Origin: Myxococcales bacterium
GTDB lineage: Bacteria; Myxococcota_A; UBA9160; SZUA-336
Length of the DNA stretch: 61,621 nucleotides
Assembly (NCBI GenBank): GCA_013215565.1
Contig: JABSQV010000013.1
Location: 1 to 61,621 of the forward strand
Direction: 5' to 3'
Shown piece after piece: positions 41,281-50,208 of the stretch. The position numbers and the translations under genes were made by a program. Each line of letters opens with the position of its first letter. Positions within the stretch are counted from its first letter, which is position 1. The notes beneath the pieces were generated by a model that saw nothing but the letters and a program-made list of their open reading frames with translations, had not been told where the DNA came from and made no database searches.

Positions 41281-42900
41281 ATGAACATGATCCATCAGAT
41301 TCGCGGCTACGTGCTGCCGGGCCTTTTGCTGATCACGGTCGTTTCGGGATATGCCACTCAACTGCACCCCTACCTCTGGCGCCTGTGGTACGTGTGGGCG
41401 CTGACCGTGCCGCTCATGTTGCTCGGCGTCTACGACCTGCTCCAGCGCAGGCACAGTCTGCTTCGAAATTACCCGGTGCTCGGGCACATGCGCTTCCTGC
41501 TGGAGGGAGCGGGTCCGGAGCTTCATCAGTACTTCGTCGAAAGCAACACCAGCGGGAGGCCCTTCGATCGCGACTACCGGGCGCTGATGTACGAACGCGC
41601 CAAGAACGTCGAGGACAAGAAGGCCTTCGGGACGGAACTCGATGTCTACGCGGATGGCTATACCTGGCTGAATCACTCGCTTTCGCCGAAGCAACGCCCC
41701 GAGGATCCGGTCGCAGCGTTCCGCGTGCAGGTTGGGGAGGCCCGTGGCTCCAAGTCCTACTCGGCCTCGATCCTCAACATTTCCGCGATGAGCTTCGGGG
41801 CACTCGGCGCCAACGCGATCCTGGCCCTCAACACAGCTGCAAAACGCGGCGACTTCGCGCACTGCACGGGGGAGGGTGGGCTCAGCCGCTATCACCGAGA
41901 GCCCGGGGGAGATCTCATCTGGCAGATCGGGACTGGCTACTTCGGCTGCCGCACGCCGGGCGGACAATTCGACCCCGAGATGTTCCGCGAGCAGGCGACG
42001 CTCGACCAGGTGAAGATGATCGAGCTCAAGCTTTCCCAGGGCGCAAAGCCGGGTCACGGCGGGATCCTTCCCGCGGTGAAGGTCACGCCCGAGATCGCGG
42101 AGGCGCGGCGTGTGCCGGTCGGGGAGGACTGTATTTCTCCGTCCGGACACAGTGCATTCTCGACGCCGGTCGGATTGCTCGAGTTCGTGAACCGGCTCCG
42201 GGAGCTGAGCGGCGGGAAGCCGATCGGGTTCAAGCTCTGCGTCGGCTATCCGATCGAGTTTTTCGCGATCTGCAAGGCCATGCTCGAGACTCGGATTCTG
42301 CCCGACTTCATCACTGTGGACGGCGCCGAAGGTGGGACCGGGGCGGCTCCGGTCGAGTTCTCGAACCACATCGGATTTCCGCTGAACGAGGGACTGCTGC
42401 TGGTGCAGAACGGGCTCGTGGGTTGTGGTCTGCGCGATCAACTCAAGATTGCGGCCAGTGCCAAGCTCATGACGGGCTTTCGGATGGCCAAAGCCATCGC
42501 AATGGGGGCGGATTGGTGCAACTCCGCACGGGCCTTCATGTTCTCGATCGGGTGTCTCCAGTCACAGAGTTGCCACACGAATACCTGTCCGGTGGGCGTG
42601 GCGACCCAGGACGCCCGGCTCGGCCGGGCCCTGAACGTGAAGGACAAGAGTGCGCGTGCCTACAACTTTCACCGGAACACGGTCGGGGCACTGGCCGAGG
42701 TCGTGGGCGCGGCGGGCCTGGAGCATCCGAGCCAACTCTGCCCGGACCACATCTTCGAGCGGCGCAATACTACCGAGGTTCATACCCTGCAGCGGATCTA
42801 CCAGTTTCTGGAGCCGGGTCAGTTGCTCGATGGCGGCGCGCCCGTATACCTCCAGGAATACTGGGAAAGGTCCAGCGCCCAGGCTTTTCGGCCCGCGTGA
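41281..42900 (+). CDS. Membrane-anchored FMN-binding glutamate synthase-like protein
   Basis: A 539-residue protein with two N-terminal membrane helices (GYVLPGLLLITVVSGYA and WALTVPLMLLGVYDLL) and a GltB-like central domain. NISAMSFGALGANAILALN is the FMN-binding start, GHGGILPAVKV and TVDGAEGGTGAAP the barrel motifs, and CLQSQSCHTNTCPVGVATQ the 3Fe-4S cysteines. Class-II amidotransferase and C-terminal GltB domains are missing, so it is not glutamate synthase itself; such orphans probably act as redox enzymes fed by a membrane donor. It is possibly co-transcribed after the FixH-like gene (43-bp gap). Confidence 0.88.
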   Translation: MNMIHQIRGYVLPGLLLITVVSGYATQLHPYLWRLWYVWALTVPLMLLGVYDLLQRRHSLLRNYPVLGHMRFLLEGAGPELHQYFVESNTSGRPFDRDYRALMYERAKNVEDKKAFGTELDVYADGYTWLNHSLSPKQRPEDPVAAFRVQVGEARGSKSYSASILNISAMSFGALGANAILALNTAAKRGDFAHCTGEGGLSRYHREPGGDLIWQIGTGYFGCRTPGGQFDPEMFREQATLDQVKMIELKLSQGAKPGHGGILPAVKVTPEIAEARRVPVGEDCISPSGHSAFSTPVGLLEFVNRLRELSGGKPIGFKLCVGYPIEFFAICKAMLETRILPDFITVDGAEGGTGAAPVEFSNHIGFPLNEGLLLVQNGLVGCGLRDQLKIAASAKLMTGFRMAKAIAMGADWCNSARAFMFSIGCLQSQSCHTNTCPVGVATQDARLGRALNVKDKSARAYNFHRNTVGALAEVVGAAGLEHPSQLCPDHIFERRNTTEVHTLQRIYQFLEPGQLLDGGAPVYLQEYWERSSAQAFRPA

Positions 42901-43191
42901 GCAGGGGCTTCGGGGGCGAGGACGCGAGTCCGGCGATGCCGGAGCTCGCCGACGAATCGCGAGTCGCCGTCGCCATGCAGTGCCTCGAGTTCCCGGATCG
43001 CGGAGCGTGCGATGTGGGAAACTTGTAGCACGAGTACCAGGCACGCGATCCAGTCGAGTCCCATCGCGACGGTTTCGCGCGTCGACGGAGAAGTCAGCCA
43101 AAGATCCGTTCGCGAGCACGGAAACCAGAGCGGGAGCGAAGTCCGGGACCGGATTCGGCATCGGGTATAATCGCCCCGGAGGCGCGCGGGA

Positions 43192-43761
43192 TTGGAAGAC
43201 TTCGTTCGAGTCTACGATGGAGCGCTCGCGAGCGCGGAGTGCGCCGACATGGTTGCTCGCTTCGATCGAGACCGAGACCACCAGTTCTCGGGGACCGTAA
43301 GCGGGCCGCAGGGCGAGTCGATCCAGAGCGATCTGAAGCAGGCGGCCGAGTTATTGACGCAGAGTCCGGGCTGGGAAGATGTGGACGAACTGCTCTATGG
43401 GAGCCTGGCCCGTCATCTCGATCTCTACCTGCGCGATGTCGAGGCACTGTGTTCGTTTCCGGGAAGTGGCCTCGGGGACCAGTCGTATCGAATTCGCCGT
43501 TACGCCGCAGGCCAAGGCTTCGACTGGCACATCGACAACGCCTCCGAGGAGACCTTTCCGCGGGTGCTGGCCGCGCAGTGGTATCTCAATACCGTCGAAC
43601 GGGGCGGCGAGACCGAATTTCGCGCTTCTGGTCGAAAGATCGCTTGCGTCGAGGGCCGACTCGCCTTGTTTCCGGTTCAGTGGACGCTCAGCCATCGCGG
43701 AGTTCCGCCGGTGAGCGGTCCGAAGTACGTTGGAATCACCTTCTTCCACCCGCGCTTCTAG
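43192..43761 (+). CDS. 2-oxoglutarate/Fe(II)-dependent dioxygenase (prolyl-hydroxylase fold)
   Basis: A 189-residue double-stranded beta-helix enzyme. Iron ligands are visible as HxD in FDWHIDNAS (about residue 118) and the distal His in TLSHRGVPP; a Lys/Arg for 2-oxoglutarate follows (GPKYVGITFFHPRF). YRIRRYAAGQGFDWHIDN is typical of PHD/Ofd1-like hydroxylases acting on proteins or small substrates. The start is TTG with CGGAGG upstream, and a TATAAT box lies just before (43166-43171). The stretch before it (42901-43191) holds no convincing gene. Confidence 0.8.
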   Translation: MEDFVRVYDGALASAECADMVARFDRDRDHQFSGTVSGPQGESIQSDLKQAAELLTQSPGWEDVDELLYGSLARHLDLYLRDVEALCSFPGSGLGDQSYRIRRYAAGQGFDWHIDNASEETFPRVLAAQWYLNTVERGGETEFRASGRKIACVEGRLALFPVQWTLSHRGVPPVSGPKYVGITFFHPRF

Positions 43762-43843
43762 CGCGTTCCGTCTGGGTTCCCAAGCTGTGCGCCGCGGAGT
43801 CGCGAGTGTTGCGTGAGTCTTCGCATCCTCGAAGGGAGACAAG

Positions 43844-45382
43844 ATGGCGATCGTCCGTTCCGTCGTAGACAACGCGAGTGAGAGGCGCCGGCTGTCGCTT
43901 GCGAACCCGGCCACGCTCGAGCCGCTCGGCGAGATCGAGGTCCAGTCGGCGGCCGAGGTTCGCGACGCCGTTGGTCGAGCGCGCAAGGCCCAGCCCGAGT
44001 GGGCCGCGCTGAGCTTCGACCAGCGCGCGCGCTACCTGCGCCGCGCGCTGGCGATTCTGCTCGACGAACAGGATCGCTACGTCGACGTGATCGTGTCGGA
44101 GTCGGGCAAGCCACGGACGGAAGCGCGGTCGATGGCCATCTTCGCGGCCTCCGATCTGCTGACCTATTACGCGAAGCGCGCGGAGCGACTTCTGCGGCCT
44201 CAGAAACTCCGCCTTCACGGGGTCATGCGCGTGATGAAGCGCTGCAGGATCGTATATCGCCCGCTCGGCGTGATCGGCGTGATCACCCCCTGGAACGGCC
44301 CGTTCGTTCTTTCGATCAATCCTACGGCCCAGGCCCTGATGGCCGGGAACTGCGTGGTGCTGAAGCCCTCCGAGGTCACGCCGCGTTCCGGCGCCCTGGT
44401 CGGAGAGTTGTTCCGGGCCGCAGGGCTGCCCGAGGGCGTGCTCGAGATCGTGACGGGCGACGGCGAAACGGGTGCCGCACTGGTGGAAGCCGGCGTCGAC
44501 AAGATCTCGTTCACCGGCAGCGTGGCGACGGGCCGGCGGGTGGGGGAAGCCTGCGCGCGCCAGTTGATTCCGTGCACGCTGGAACTCGGAGGCAAGGACC
44601 CCATGATTGTCTGCGCGGATGCGGATCTCGATCGCGCGGCCGGCGCCGCCGTGGCGGGGGCCTTCTTCAACGCCGGCCACTACTGCTCGGGAACCGAACG
44701 TGTGTACGTGGTCGAGTCGGTGGCGGACGAATTCACCGAGCGGGTCGTGGAGCGAACCGGGAAGCTCCGCCAGGGTGTGACCGGCGAGTTCGACGTGGGC
44801 GCGGTCTTCTGGCAGGACCAGCTCGAGATCATCGAGCACCACGTGAACGACGCCGTCGAGCGCGGTGCCCGGGTGCTCGCGGGGGGGCGCCGTCACCCGG
44901 AACTGAAGGGTCTCTTCTACGAGCCGACGGTGCTCGCCGGAGTCACGCACGAAATGCAGGTCATGCGCGATGAGACCTTCGGTCCGGTGCTTCCGATCAT
45001 GCGCGTGGCGGACGAGGACGAGGCGGTGCGGATGGCCAACGACTGCCGCTACGGGCTCGGGGCCATGGTGTGGACGCGCGACACGCGGCGCGGCTTCGAA
45101 CTCGCCCGCCGGATCGACGCGGGCGGCGTCTGCATCAACGACATGAGCATGGTCTACGGCGTGCTCGAAGCGCCGTTCGGCGGGATGAAGGAGAGCGGGG
45201 TCGGCCAGGTGAACGGCGAGACTGGTCTCAAGGGGTACTGCTTCGCGCAACCAATCCTGACCGACCGCTTCGGCGGGCGTCAGACCGCCGACCGCTACCC
45301 CTACTCGGCCAAGGCGGACGAAGGCCTGCGACGCTTTGCTCGGACCCTGTACGGCGGACCGCTCGGCCGCTGGCTCTCGTGA
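43844..45382 (+). CDS. NAD(P)-dependent aldehyde dehydrogenase
   Basis: A 512-residue ALDH. VITPWNGPFVLSINPTAQAL and NCVVLKPSEVTP mark cofactor binding; the catalytic pair is Glu in LELGGKDPM and Cys in FNAGHYCSGTERVYV. GFELARRIDAGGVCIN and APFGGMKESG are C-terminal signatures. Likely oxidises an aldehyde formed by the neighbouring P450s or from fatty/steroid aldehydes. GAAGGGAGACAAG precedes the ATG. It is convergent with the TetR gene, 33 bp apart. Confidence 0.92.
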   Translation: MAIVRSVVDNASERRRLSLANPATLEPLGEIEVQSAAEVRDAVGRARKAQPEWAALSFDQRARYLRRALAILLDEQDRYVDVIVSESGKPRTEARSMAIFAASDLLTYYAKRAERLLRPQKLRLHGVMRVMKRCRIVYRPLGVIGVITPWNGPFVLSINPTAQALMAGNCVVLKPSEVTPRSGALVGELFRAAGLPEGVLEIVTGDGETGAALVEAGVDKISFTGSVATGRRVGEACARQLIPCTLELGGKDPMIVCADADLDRAAGAAVAGAFFNAGHYCSGTERVYVVESVADEFTERVVERTGKLRQGVTGEFDVGAVFWQDQLEIIEHHVNDAVERGARVLAGGRRHPELKGLFYEPTVLAGVTHEMQVMRDETFGPVLPIMRVADEDEAVRMANDCRYGLGAMVWTRDTRRGFELARRIDAGGVCINDMSMVYGVLEAPFGGMKESGVGQVNGETGLKGYCFAQPILTDRFGGRQTADRYPYSAKADEGLRRFARTLYGGPLGRWLS

Positions 45383-45415
45383 TGGCCGACGGGGACGCCG
45401 GCGCGCAGCAGCGCG

Positions 45416-46042
45416 TCAGGCCGAGACCCCGTGTACAAAGAGCTCGACCGTCCACTTGATCGCGTCCCGCTGTTCGGCCGGATCCGGCTTTCCCGCGGGC
45501 ACCAGGGTGTAGAGCGAGCTCAGGAAGCGCACGGCCAGGAGTTCCGGCGGGACGTCGCTCCGGATCGCGCCCCGTTCCGCCGCGTCCGCGAAGTAGTCCA
45601 CGACCGCCACGATCAGGGGCTCGGCCGCGAGTTCCAGGTTCACGGATCCGCGCAGGTACATGGTCATGATCTCGCGCCTGAGCCCCGCGTCCTCCTCGAG
45701 CCCGGCGAGGATCGATTCGAGGACCCGGGTCAGGTACACGGTGACCGAGGCGGGCGGGGGACCCAGCGCGTTCAGACGCTCCATGACATCGAGTTCCCTG
45801 CGGCGCTGAGCCTCGATCAGCACGTGCTCCTTGGTCGGAAAGTGGAAGTAGAAGGTGCCGCGCGCGACCCCGGCGCGTTCGACGATCCGGTCGATCTGGG
45901 CGTTCGAGAAGCCCTGCATCCGGAATTCTTCGAGCGAGGCTTCGAAGATCCGCTCCCGCGTCTCGATGCGCTGCTGTTGCCGGCGGTTCGGAACTCCGGA
46001 CCCGGAGTCTTCCGGACCGGAAGAAACCGTGCGTAACGCCAC
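45416..46042 (-). CDS. TetR-family transcriptional regulator
   Basis: A 208-residue regulator. The N-terminal HTH reads ETRERIFEASLEEFRMQGFS then IVERAGVARGTFYFHFPTKE, the standard TetR recognition helix. The C-terminal ligand domain is unassigned. It lies 3 bp after the P450 gene in the same operon, so it is probably autoregulated. The best operator is the 21-bp near-palindrome at 47358-47378 upstream of the operon. Similarity in role to steroid regulators KstR/KstR2 is suggested by context, but that palindrome does not look like the KstR site as I remember it. Confidence 0.9.
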   Translation of the reverse strand: MALRTVSSGPEDSGSGVPNRRQQQRIETRERIFEASLEEFRMQGFSNAQIDRIVERAGVARGTFYFHFPTKEHVLIEAQRRRELDVMERLNALGPPPASVTVYLTRVLESILAGLEEDAGLRREIMTMYLRGSVNLELAAEPLIVAVVDYFADAAERGAIRSDVPPELLAVRFLSSLYTLVPAGKPDPAEQRDAIKWTVELFVHGVSA

Positions 46043-46045
46043 GGC

Positions 46046-47293
46046 TCAGCGCGCCTCTGCGAGGGGACGCCGGGTCGCTCGCGCGCTCGAAGCGGAGCAG
46101 CGTTCCAGCACCAGCTTTCGCGGGCCCCGCATCATGAAGGAGTCGACGTACTCGAGCGGCTCGGAGCTCGGGCGGAATCGCGGCAACTCCTCGATCAGGG
46201 CCTCTGTGATGACGCTCGCCTCGAGCCGCGCGAGCGCGGCGCCCATGCAGATGTGGGTCCCGAAGCCGAAGCTCAGGTGGCCGCTCGCGTCGCGCGTGAG
46301 GTCGAACTCGTCCCCTCGCTCGAACTGGCGATCGTCGCGGTTCGCGGACGCAAGCAAGGGAAGCACGGCTGAATTTTCGGGAAGCTTCGTTCCCGCGAGT
46401 TCCAGCTCGCAGCGCGTGCGGCGGCACAGGAACTGGACCGGGGGTGCGTAGCGGAGCGTTTCTTCGATCAGGCTGGGAATCAGGCTCCGGTCCCGGACCA
46501 CGCGCTCCAGCTGTTCTGGATGCTCGTAGAGCGCTTCGACCATGCTGCCGATCAGGTTGGTGGTCGTCTCGTTTCCAGCGATCAACAGCGTCAACAGGAA
46601 GACCAGCATCTCGCTCTGGTTGAGTCCCACTTCGCCGTCCTGTGCCTGGGTCAGCGCGCTGATCAAATCCTCGCGCGGATCGCTTCTTCGTTTCTCCATC
46701 AACTTGCCGAAATAGGCCTCGAACTGGCCCATTGCCCCGCCGAAATCCTGATCCGGCACGCCCACGGAGCGCCGGGAGCCGGTCACGCCCGCGACGATGT
46801 CGTCGGACCACTGCTTGAAGTCCTCGCTGCGTTCGATCTCGACCCCGAGCAGTTCGGCGATGATCGTCACCGGAACCGGCACGGCGAGCGCCGAGACCAG
46901 GTCGAAACTCTCGGCGTCGCGCAGCGGGGTCATGGTCTCCGCGACGATTTCGCGCAGACGCGCCTCCACCGCCGCGATGCGGTTGGGTGTGAATCCGCGG
47001 CTCACGAGGTTCCGGACACCGACGTGGTCCGGCGGGTCCATCAGGATCAAAATCCGGTCCAGGCTCGCTGGGCGCGGCTCGACCACGGGTTGGCCTGCGA
47101 GCATTCCGCCCATCGCGTCCGACGAGAAGAGTTCGTGGTGCTTGAGCACGAAGCGCACGTCTTCGTAGCGCGACACCACCCAGGTTCCCGCTTCCGGGGC
47201 CCAGTACACGGGCGCGTGTTCGCGGAGTTCGCGGTAGTAGGGATAGGGGTCGGTCCTCACGCGCTCGGAGAAGGGTTCGTATTCGAGTTTCAT
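46046..47293 (-). CDS. Cytochrome P450 (first of a divergent pair)
   Basis: A 415-residue soluble bacterial P450. I-helix LLIAGNETTTNLIG, K-helix EETLRYAPPVQF, heme-binding SFGFGTHICMGAALARLE. No fused reductase, so it needs ferredoxin partners. P450s of this type hydroxylate fatty acids, terpenes or steroids; terminal oxidation of a sterol side chain would fit the adjacent steroid genes but the family number cannot be set here. ATG at 47293; first gene of an operon with the TetR regulator and probably controlled by the palindrome 65 bp upstream. Confidence 0.92.
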   Translation of the reverse strand: MKLEYEPFSERVRTDPYPYYRELREHAPVYWAPEAGTWVVSRYEDVRFVLKHHELFSSDAMGGMLAGQPVVEPRPASLDRILILMDPPDHVGVRNLVSRGFTPNRIAAVEARLREIVAETMTPLRDAESFDLVSALAVPVPVTIIAELLGVEIERSEDFKQWSDDIVAGVTGSRRSVGVPDQDFGGAMGQFEAYFGKLMEKRRSDPREDLISALTQAQDGEVGLNQSEMLVFLLTLLIAGNETTTNLIGSMVEALYEHPEQLERVVRDRSLIPSLIEETLRYAPPVQFLCRRTRCELELAGTKLPENSAVLPLLASANRDDRQFERGDEFDLTRDASGHLSFGFGTHICMGAALARLEASVITEALIEELPRFRPSSEPLEYVDSFMMRGPRKLVLERCSASSARATRRPLAEAR

Positions 47294-47357
47294 CGCCTGC
47301 CTCGCCGGGTTCTCGGTTTTGGGGTGCCAGCCCTTGCAGGTTTAGCGGATTTCGCTT

Positions 47358-47378
47358 ACGTATGTCAATGACATTCGT
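47358..47378. promoter_or_regulatory. 21-bp near-palindrome, probable TetR operator
   Basis: ACGTATGTCAATGACATTCG plus T: nine of ten base pairs are symmetric around A47368. It overlaps a perfect TTGACA -35 box read on the minus strand (47368-47363), with a weak -10 about 17-18 bp on. A repressor bound here would block transcription of the P450-TetR operon. The second P450 lies 164 bp away on the other side. Confidence 0.6.
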
Positions 47379-47541
47379 CAGGAACCGGTAACATCCACGC
47401 AAGATGTTGAAATCAAATAAGATTCAGCGCTAGCTCGGACCCCGGCTCGGGCCTGGGTGCGTGGTCGATCCGGCGCGGCGGCCGCGTCGGGGCGGCTCGC
47501 GAGCCCCGGGTAGGATGCGCACGCGAGAGCCAGGAGGACCC

Positions 47542-48771
47542 ATGAGTCAACCCGCAGAGACGCCGCCGTCCCCGTTTTTAGACCCCGCGTTTCCGGACGA
47601 TCCGTATCCCGCGATCGACCGGCTGCGCAGCCAGGAACCCGTGCACTGGGTTCCGAACTTCGGCTTCTGGTTCGTCACGCGCCACGACGACGTGAAGCGT
47701 CTTTACAACGACCCCGAATACGCCACGCCGGATCGGCGCGTCTGGGAGAACTACGTCGCCCCGGAAGAGGGCAGCTTCATGCGCTGGGTCTCGGACAACG
47801 GACTCTTCTCACTTCCGCCCGCCGAGCACGCGCGGGTTCGCAAGCTTGTCTCGGCCTCGCTCACGCCGCGCGCGGTGGCACGTATGGAGGATCAGGTGCG
47901 GGAGGTGATCGACCGCTTTGCGCAGCCTCTGCACGGCCGCCGCGGTGTCGTCGATCTGCACAGCGAATTCACCGACCCGATTCCCAATACCGTGATCAGC
48001 CGCATCACGGGCGTCCCGCCTGCCGGCGACGACGAAGACCGCTTTCGCCAGCTCGCCCAGGACACGATCCGGGGCTTTTTTCAGTTCGTGGATCCCTCGC
48101 TGCAGAAGAAGGGGGAGGACGCCTTTGTCGAACTCTCCAGTTGGGTGCGTGAGATGGCCAAGGAGCGCCGCGACTCGCCGCGCGAGGACATGATCTCGGA
48201 TCTCGTGCAGGCCACCAACCTCGACGACCAACTGCAGACCGAAGAGATCGTGATGCTGGTCTCAGGACTGATCAGCGCGGGCAGCGAGACCACCTCGATC
48301 GGGGGCCTGATCGCGCTGCGGACGCTGTTCGATCACCCGGACGCGATCACGAGGCTCCGGGCCGATCGGAGCCTGCTCCCGAACGCGATCAACGAGATCC
48401 TGCGTTTTGGCTTCGGGGGGCCCGGTGGGCTCCCGCGCTACGCGGTTCGAGATTTCGAACTGCGCGGTACCCAGATCCGCAAGGGACAGATGCTTATGTT
48501 GAGCTTCGGGGGTGCGAGTCGGGATCCCGCGATCTACGAGGATCCGCACGTCTTCGACATCGAACGGGATCCACGCGAGCTGCTGGTCTTCGGAAACGGT
48601 CCGCATTACTGCCTGGGCGCAAATCTCGCGCGCCAGGAGCTGCGCTGCATGCTCGACGCAGTGCTCGACTTCCTGCCCGAAGCGGCGCGCTACCGTGAAG
48701 ATCTCCAGGAAGTCGAGGAGACAGCAATGTTCCGCCGACCCGTGAACCTGCCGGTCGACTTCGGTGACTGA
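47542..48771 (+). CDS. Cytochrome P450 (second of the divergent pair)
   Basis: A 409-residue P450 from a different subfamily than its neighbour. I-helix LISAGSETTSIGG, K-helix NEILRFGFGGPGG, heme loop VFGNGPHYCLGANLARQEL. ATG 47542 has CAGGAGGACC upstream; in-frame sequence before it is not convincing. Divergent from the TetR-linked P450 and possibly under the same control. Its 12-bp convergent gap to the HExxH gene contains no terminator-like hairpin. Substrate unknown; oxidative attack on a lipid or steroid is the contextual guess. Confidence 0.92.
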   Translation: MSQPAETPPSPFLDPAFPDDPYPAIDRLRSQEPVHWVPNFGFWFVTRHDDVKRLYNDPEYATPDRRVWENYVAPEEGSFMRWVSDNGLFSLPPAEHARVRKLVSASLTPRAVARMEDQVREVIDRFAQPLHGRRGVVDLHSEFTDPIPNTVISRITGVPPAGDDEDRFRQLAQDTIRGFFQFVDPSLQKKGEDAFVELSSWVREMAKERRDSPREDMISDLVQATNLDDQLQTEEIVMLVSGLISAGSETTSIGGLIALRTLFDHPDAITRLRADRSLLPNAINEILRFGFGGPGGLPRYAVRDFELRGTQIRKGQMLMLSFGGASRDPAIYEDPHVFDIERDPRELLVFGNGPHYCLGANLARQELRCMLDAVLDFLPEAARYREDLQEVEETAMFRRPVNLPVDFGD

Positions 48772-48782
48772 GGCTCGCTGAT

Positions 48783-49805
48783 TCAGCGAAGCGCCGGGGC
48801 GCCGTCGCGAAGCGCATCCAGGCTCTGAAACAGCCGTCGCCCCGGCTCGGTGAACTCCGCCTGTTCCTGAAGTGTGCGGAAGCCTTCCAGGAATTTTTCC
48901 TCGAACTCTCGGAGTGCGCGCTCGTACCCCAGTTCCGGATGCCGCTCGACCACGCGGCGCGTGACCCGGAGATTTCGGCCAAGCACGAAGGTGGCGTGCA
49001 GGATCTGGTAGAGGGGCCTCTGGTCGGGGCGAAGCGGGGCGGAACCTGTAGCCGCAGGATTTCGGAGCAGCGGATCGTGCGCCATCAGTACGTTCAGGTG
49101 GAGGTGCGACAGTTCGTGCACGAGGTGTTCTAGGAAATGCGCCACGGGGTCCGTATCCGAAAGCCGCATGAAGATCGCCCCGAACGCAGCCGGGGACGAA
49201 AACCCCAGGTAGCCGCGGCCGGCGAAGAGCTTTACGCGGCTCACGTATTCGCGGAACTCGTCCGAGAGTTCCGGGTCGATCTCTTCGAGCAGGCCGAGTG
49301 CAGCCTCACAGGCGGAAATCTCCGGCCCGGGATCGTGGGCCAGCAGGGGCCGGACGATTCGCGCATCCTCCGAGAGCCCCTCGATCGGGTCGTTGCGGAC
49401 GCTGTCAATGAATGGGGTCTCCCAGGCCTCGGTCAAGACTGGCTGAATCCGGAATGCCGAATCGCGAAGCTCGCTCTCGGGCATGATCCAGATTGCCTGA
49501 AGCCGATCGCCGACCCGCGTGACGTCGCCCGAACGAAGCGCTTCGGTCAGCATCGTAAGCGCGACGTAGGCGGCGGGCGAAAGCCGCTGGTTCGGCGAGA
49601 TGCCTTCGATCCGGTGAGAGAGTGGAGAGAGATCGAGATCGAGGCCCTCGGCGGCTGCCCCGAGCGCTTGTAAAAACTGTTCTCGCATAAGTCGGCGATA
49701 GCTGGCGTGGAGTTCCCGCGCGCGGGCGACCGAGGGCTCGGCCGTGAAGCACTCGGCGAGCGAGTCCTCGAGTTCGGGTGCAGTCGGGGGTTGGAGGTCG
49801 GTCAT
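48783..49805 (-). CDS. HExxH-motif protein, resembles alpha-KG/HExxH-type peptide beta-hydroxylases
   Basis: A 340-residue soluble protein with FLEHLVHELSHLHLNVLMAH (about residue 225), a HExxH metal motif in a helix, followed by LRPDQRPLYQILHATFV. The combination HExxH...(RPDxRPL)...Hxx(T/Y) matches, as I remember it, the TIGR04267-like family found in RiPP clusters, some of which are iron/2-oxoglutarate peptide beta-hydroxylases. The N-terminal half is helical and Leu/Glu-rich. No signal peptide. Metalloprotease is the alternative but no third ligand is evident. ATG 49805; no standard precursor peptide is recognised next to it. Confidence 0.6.
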   Translation of the reverse strand: MTDLQPPTAPELEDSLAECFTAEPSVARARELHASYRRLMREQFLQALGAAAEGLDLDLSPLSHRIEGISPNQRLSPAAYVALTMLTEALRSGDVTRVGDRLQAIWIMPESELRDSAFRIQPVLTEAWETPFIDSVRNDPIEGLSEDARIVRPLLAHDPGPEISACEAALGLLEEIDPELSDEFREYVSRVKLFAGRGYLGFSSPAAFGAIFMRLSDTDPVAHFLEHLVHELSHLHLNVLMAHDPLLRNPAATGSAPLRPDQRPLYQILHATFVLGRNLRVTRRVVERHPELGYERALREFEEKFLEGFRTLQEQAEFTEPGRRLFQSLDALRDGAPALR

Positions 49806-50208
49806 GTTGTGATGCTCCGAGTCGAATCCTGGGCGCGTTGTTCCGTCTATGCCCGGACGAGCACAGCTTCGAGGTCCGGGGGACACCGGCAACTTTCAAT
49901 GCAGACGTCTGTTTTTTCGGTCGACTCCGGTTCGTTCATGAGCGCACGACGCACAGCGCATGAGAATCTCGCTCGTTTGCGGGAAAACTTCTCGATCGAC
50001 CAGCGACTCGACCTGAAAGTAATGACTTTTATAATGTTTTATATATAATGCCGTTGTTGTCTTAGCAATTCTAGGTTGCTCCAATGTATTCTGCTGTCGC
50101 TACCCGTGCACCAATGAGATTGAACGATCGTGTCTGTCCGCTGGCTTCTGGTGGCCGTAATGAAGCAGATGTGGCTGCTGAGAATCGTGTTGTAGGAGGA
50201 GTACTGTC
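49806..50208. other. AT-rich divergent region between HExxH and multicopper-oxidase genes
   Basis: A 403-bp gap. The part at about 49975-50100 is far more AT-rich than the rest of the window, with TATAAT at 50030-50035 and TATATAAT next to it. Short ORFs exist on both strands: plus ATG 49899 to 50048 (ending DLKVMTFIMFYI) and minus TTG 50084 to 49896 (upstream of the HExxH gene and on its strand). Neither has a good ribosome site. A promoter region is the simplest explanation. Confidence 0.45.

Noticed and set aside
42819..43064. Possible 81-residue minus-strand gene (MGLDWIACLVLVLQVSHIAR...)
   Set aside because: The N-terminal hydrophobic helix is attractive, but there is no ribosome site and half of it is antisense to the GltB-like gene.
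43166..43171. TATAAT as the promoter of the 2OG oxygenase gene
   Set aside because: No recognisable -35 lies 16-19 bp upstream and the leader would be only about 14 bases; left as a note rather than a feature.
49707..50048. A 113-residue plus-strand ORF spanning the start of the HExxH gene
   Set aside because: Its first half is antisense to the HExxH gene; only the final 50 codons fall in the intergenic gap and they lack a ribosome site.
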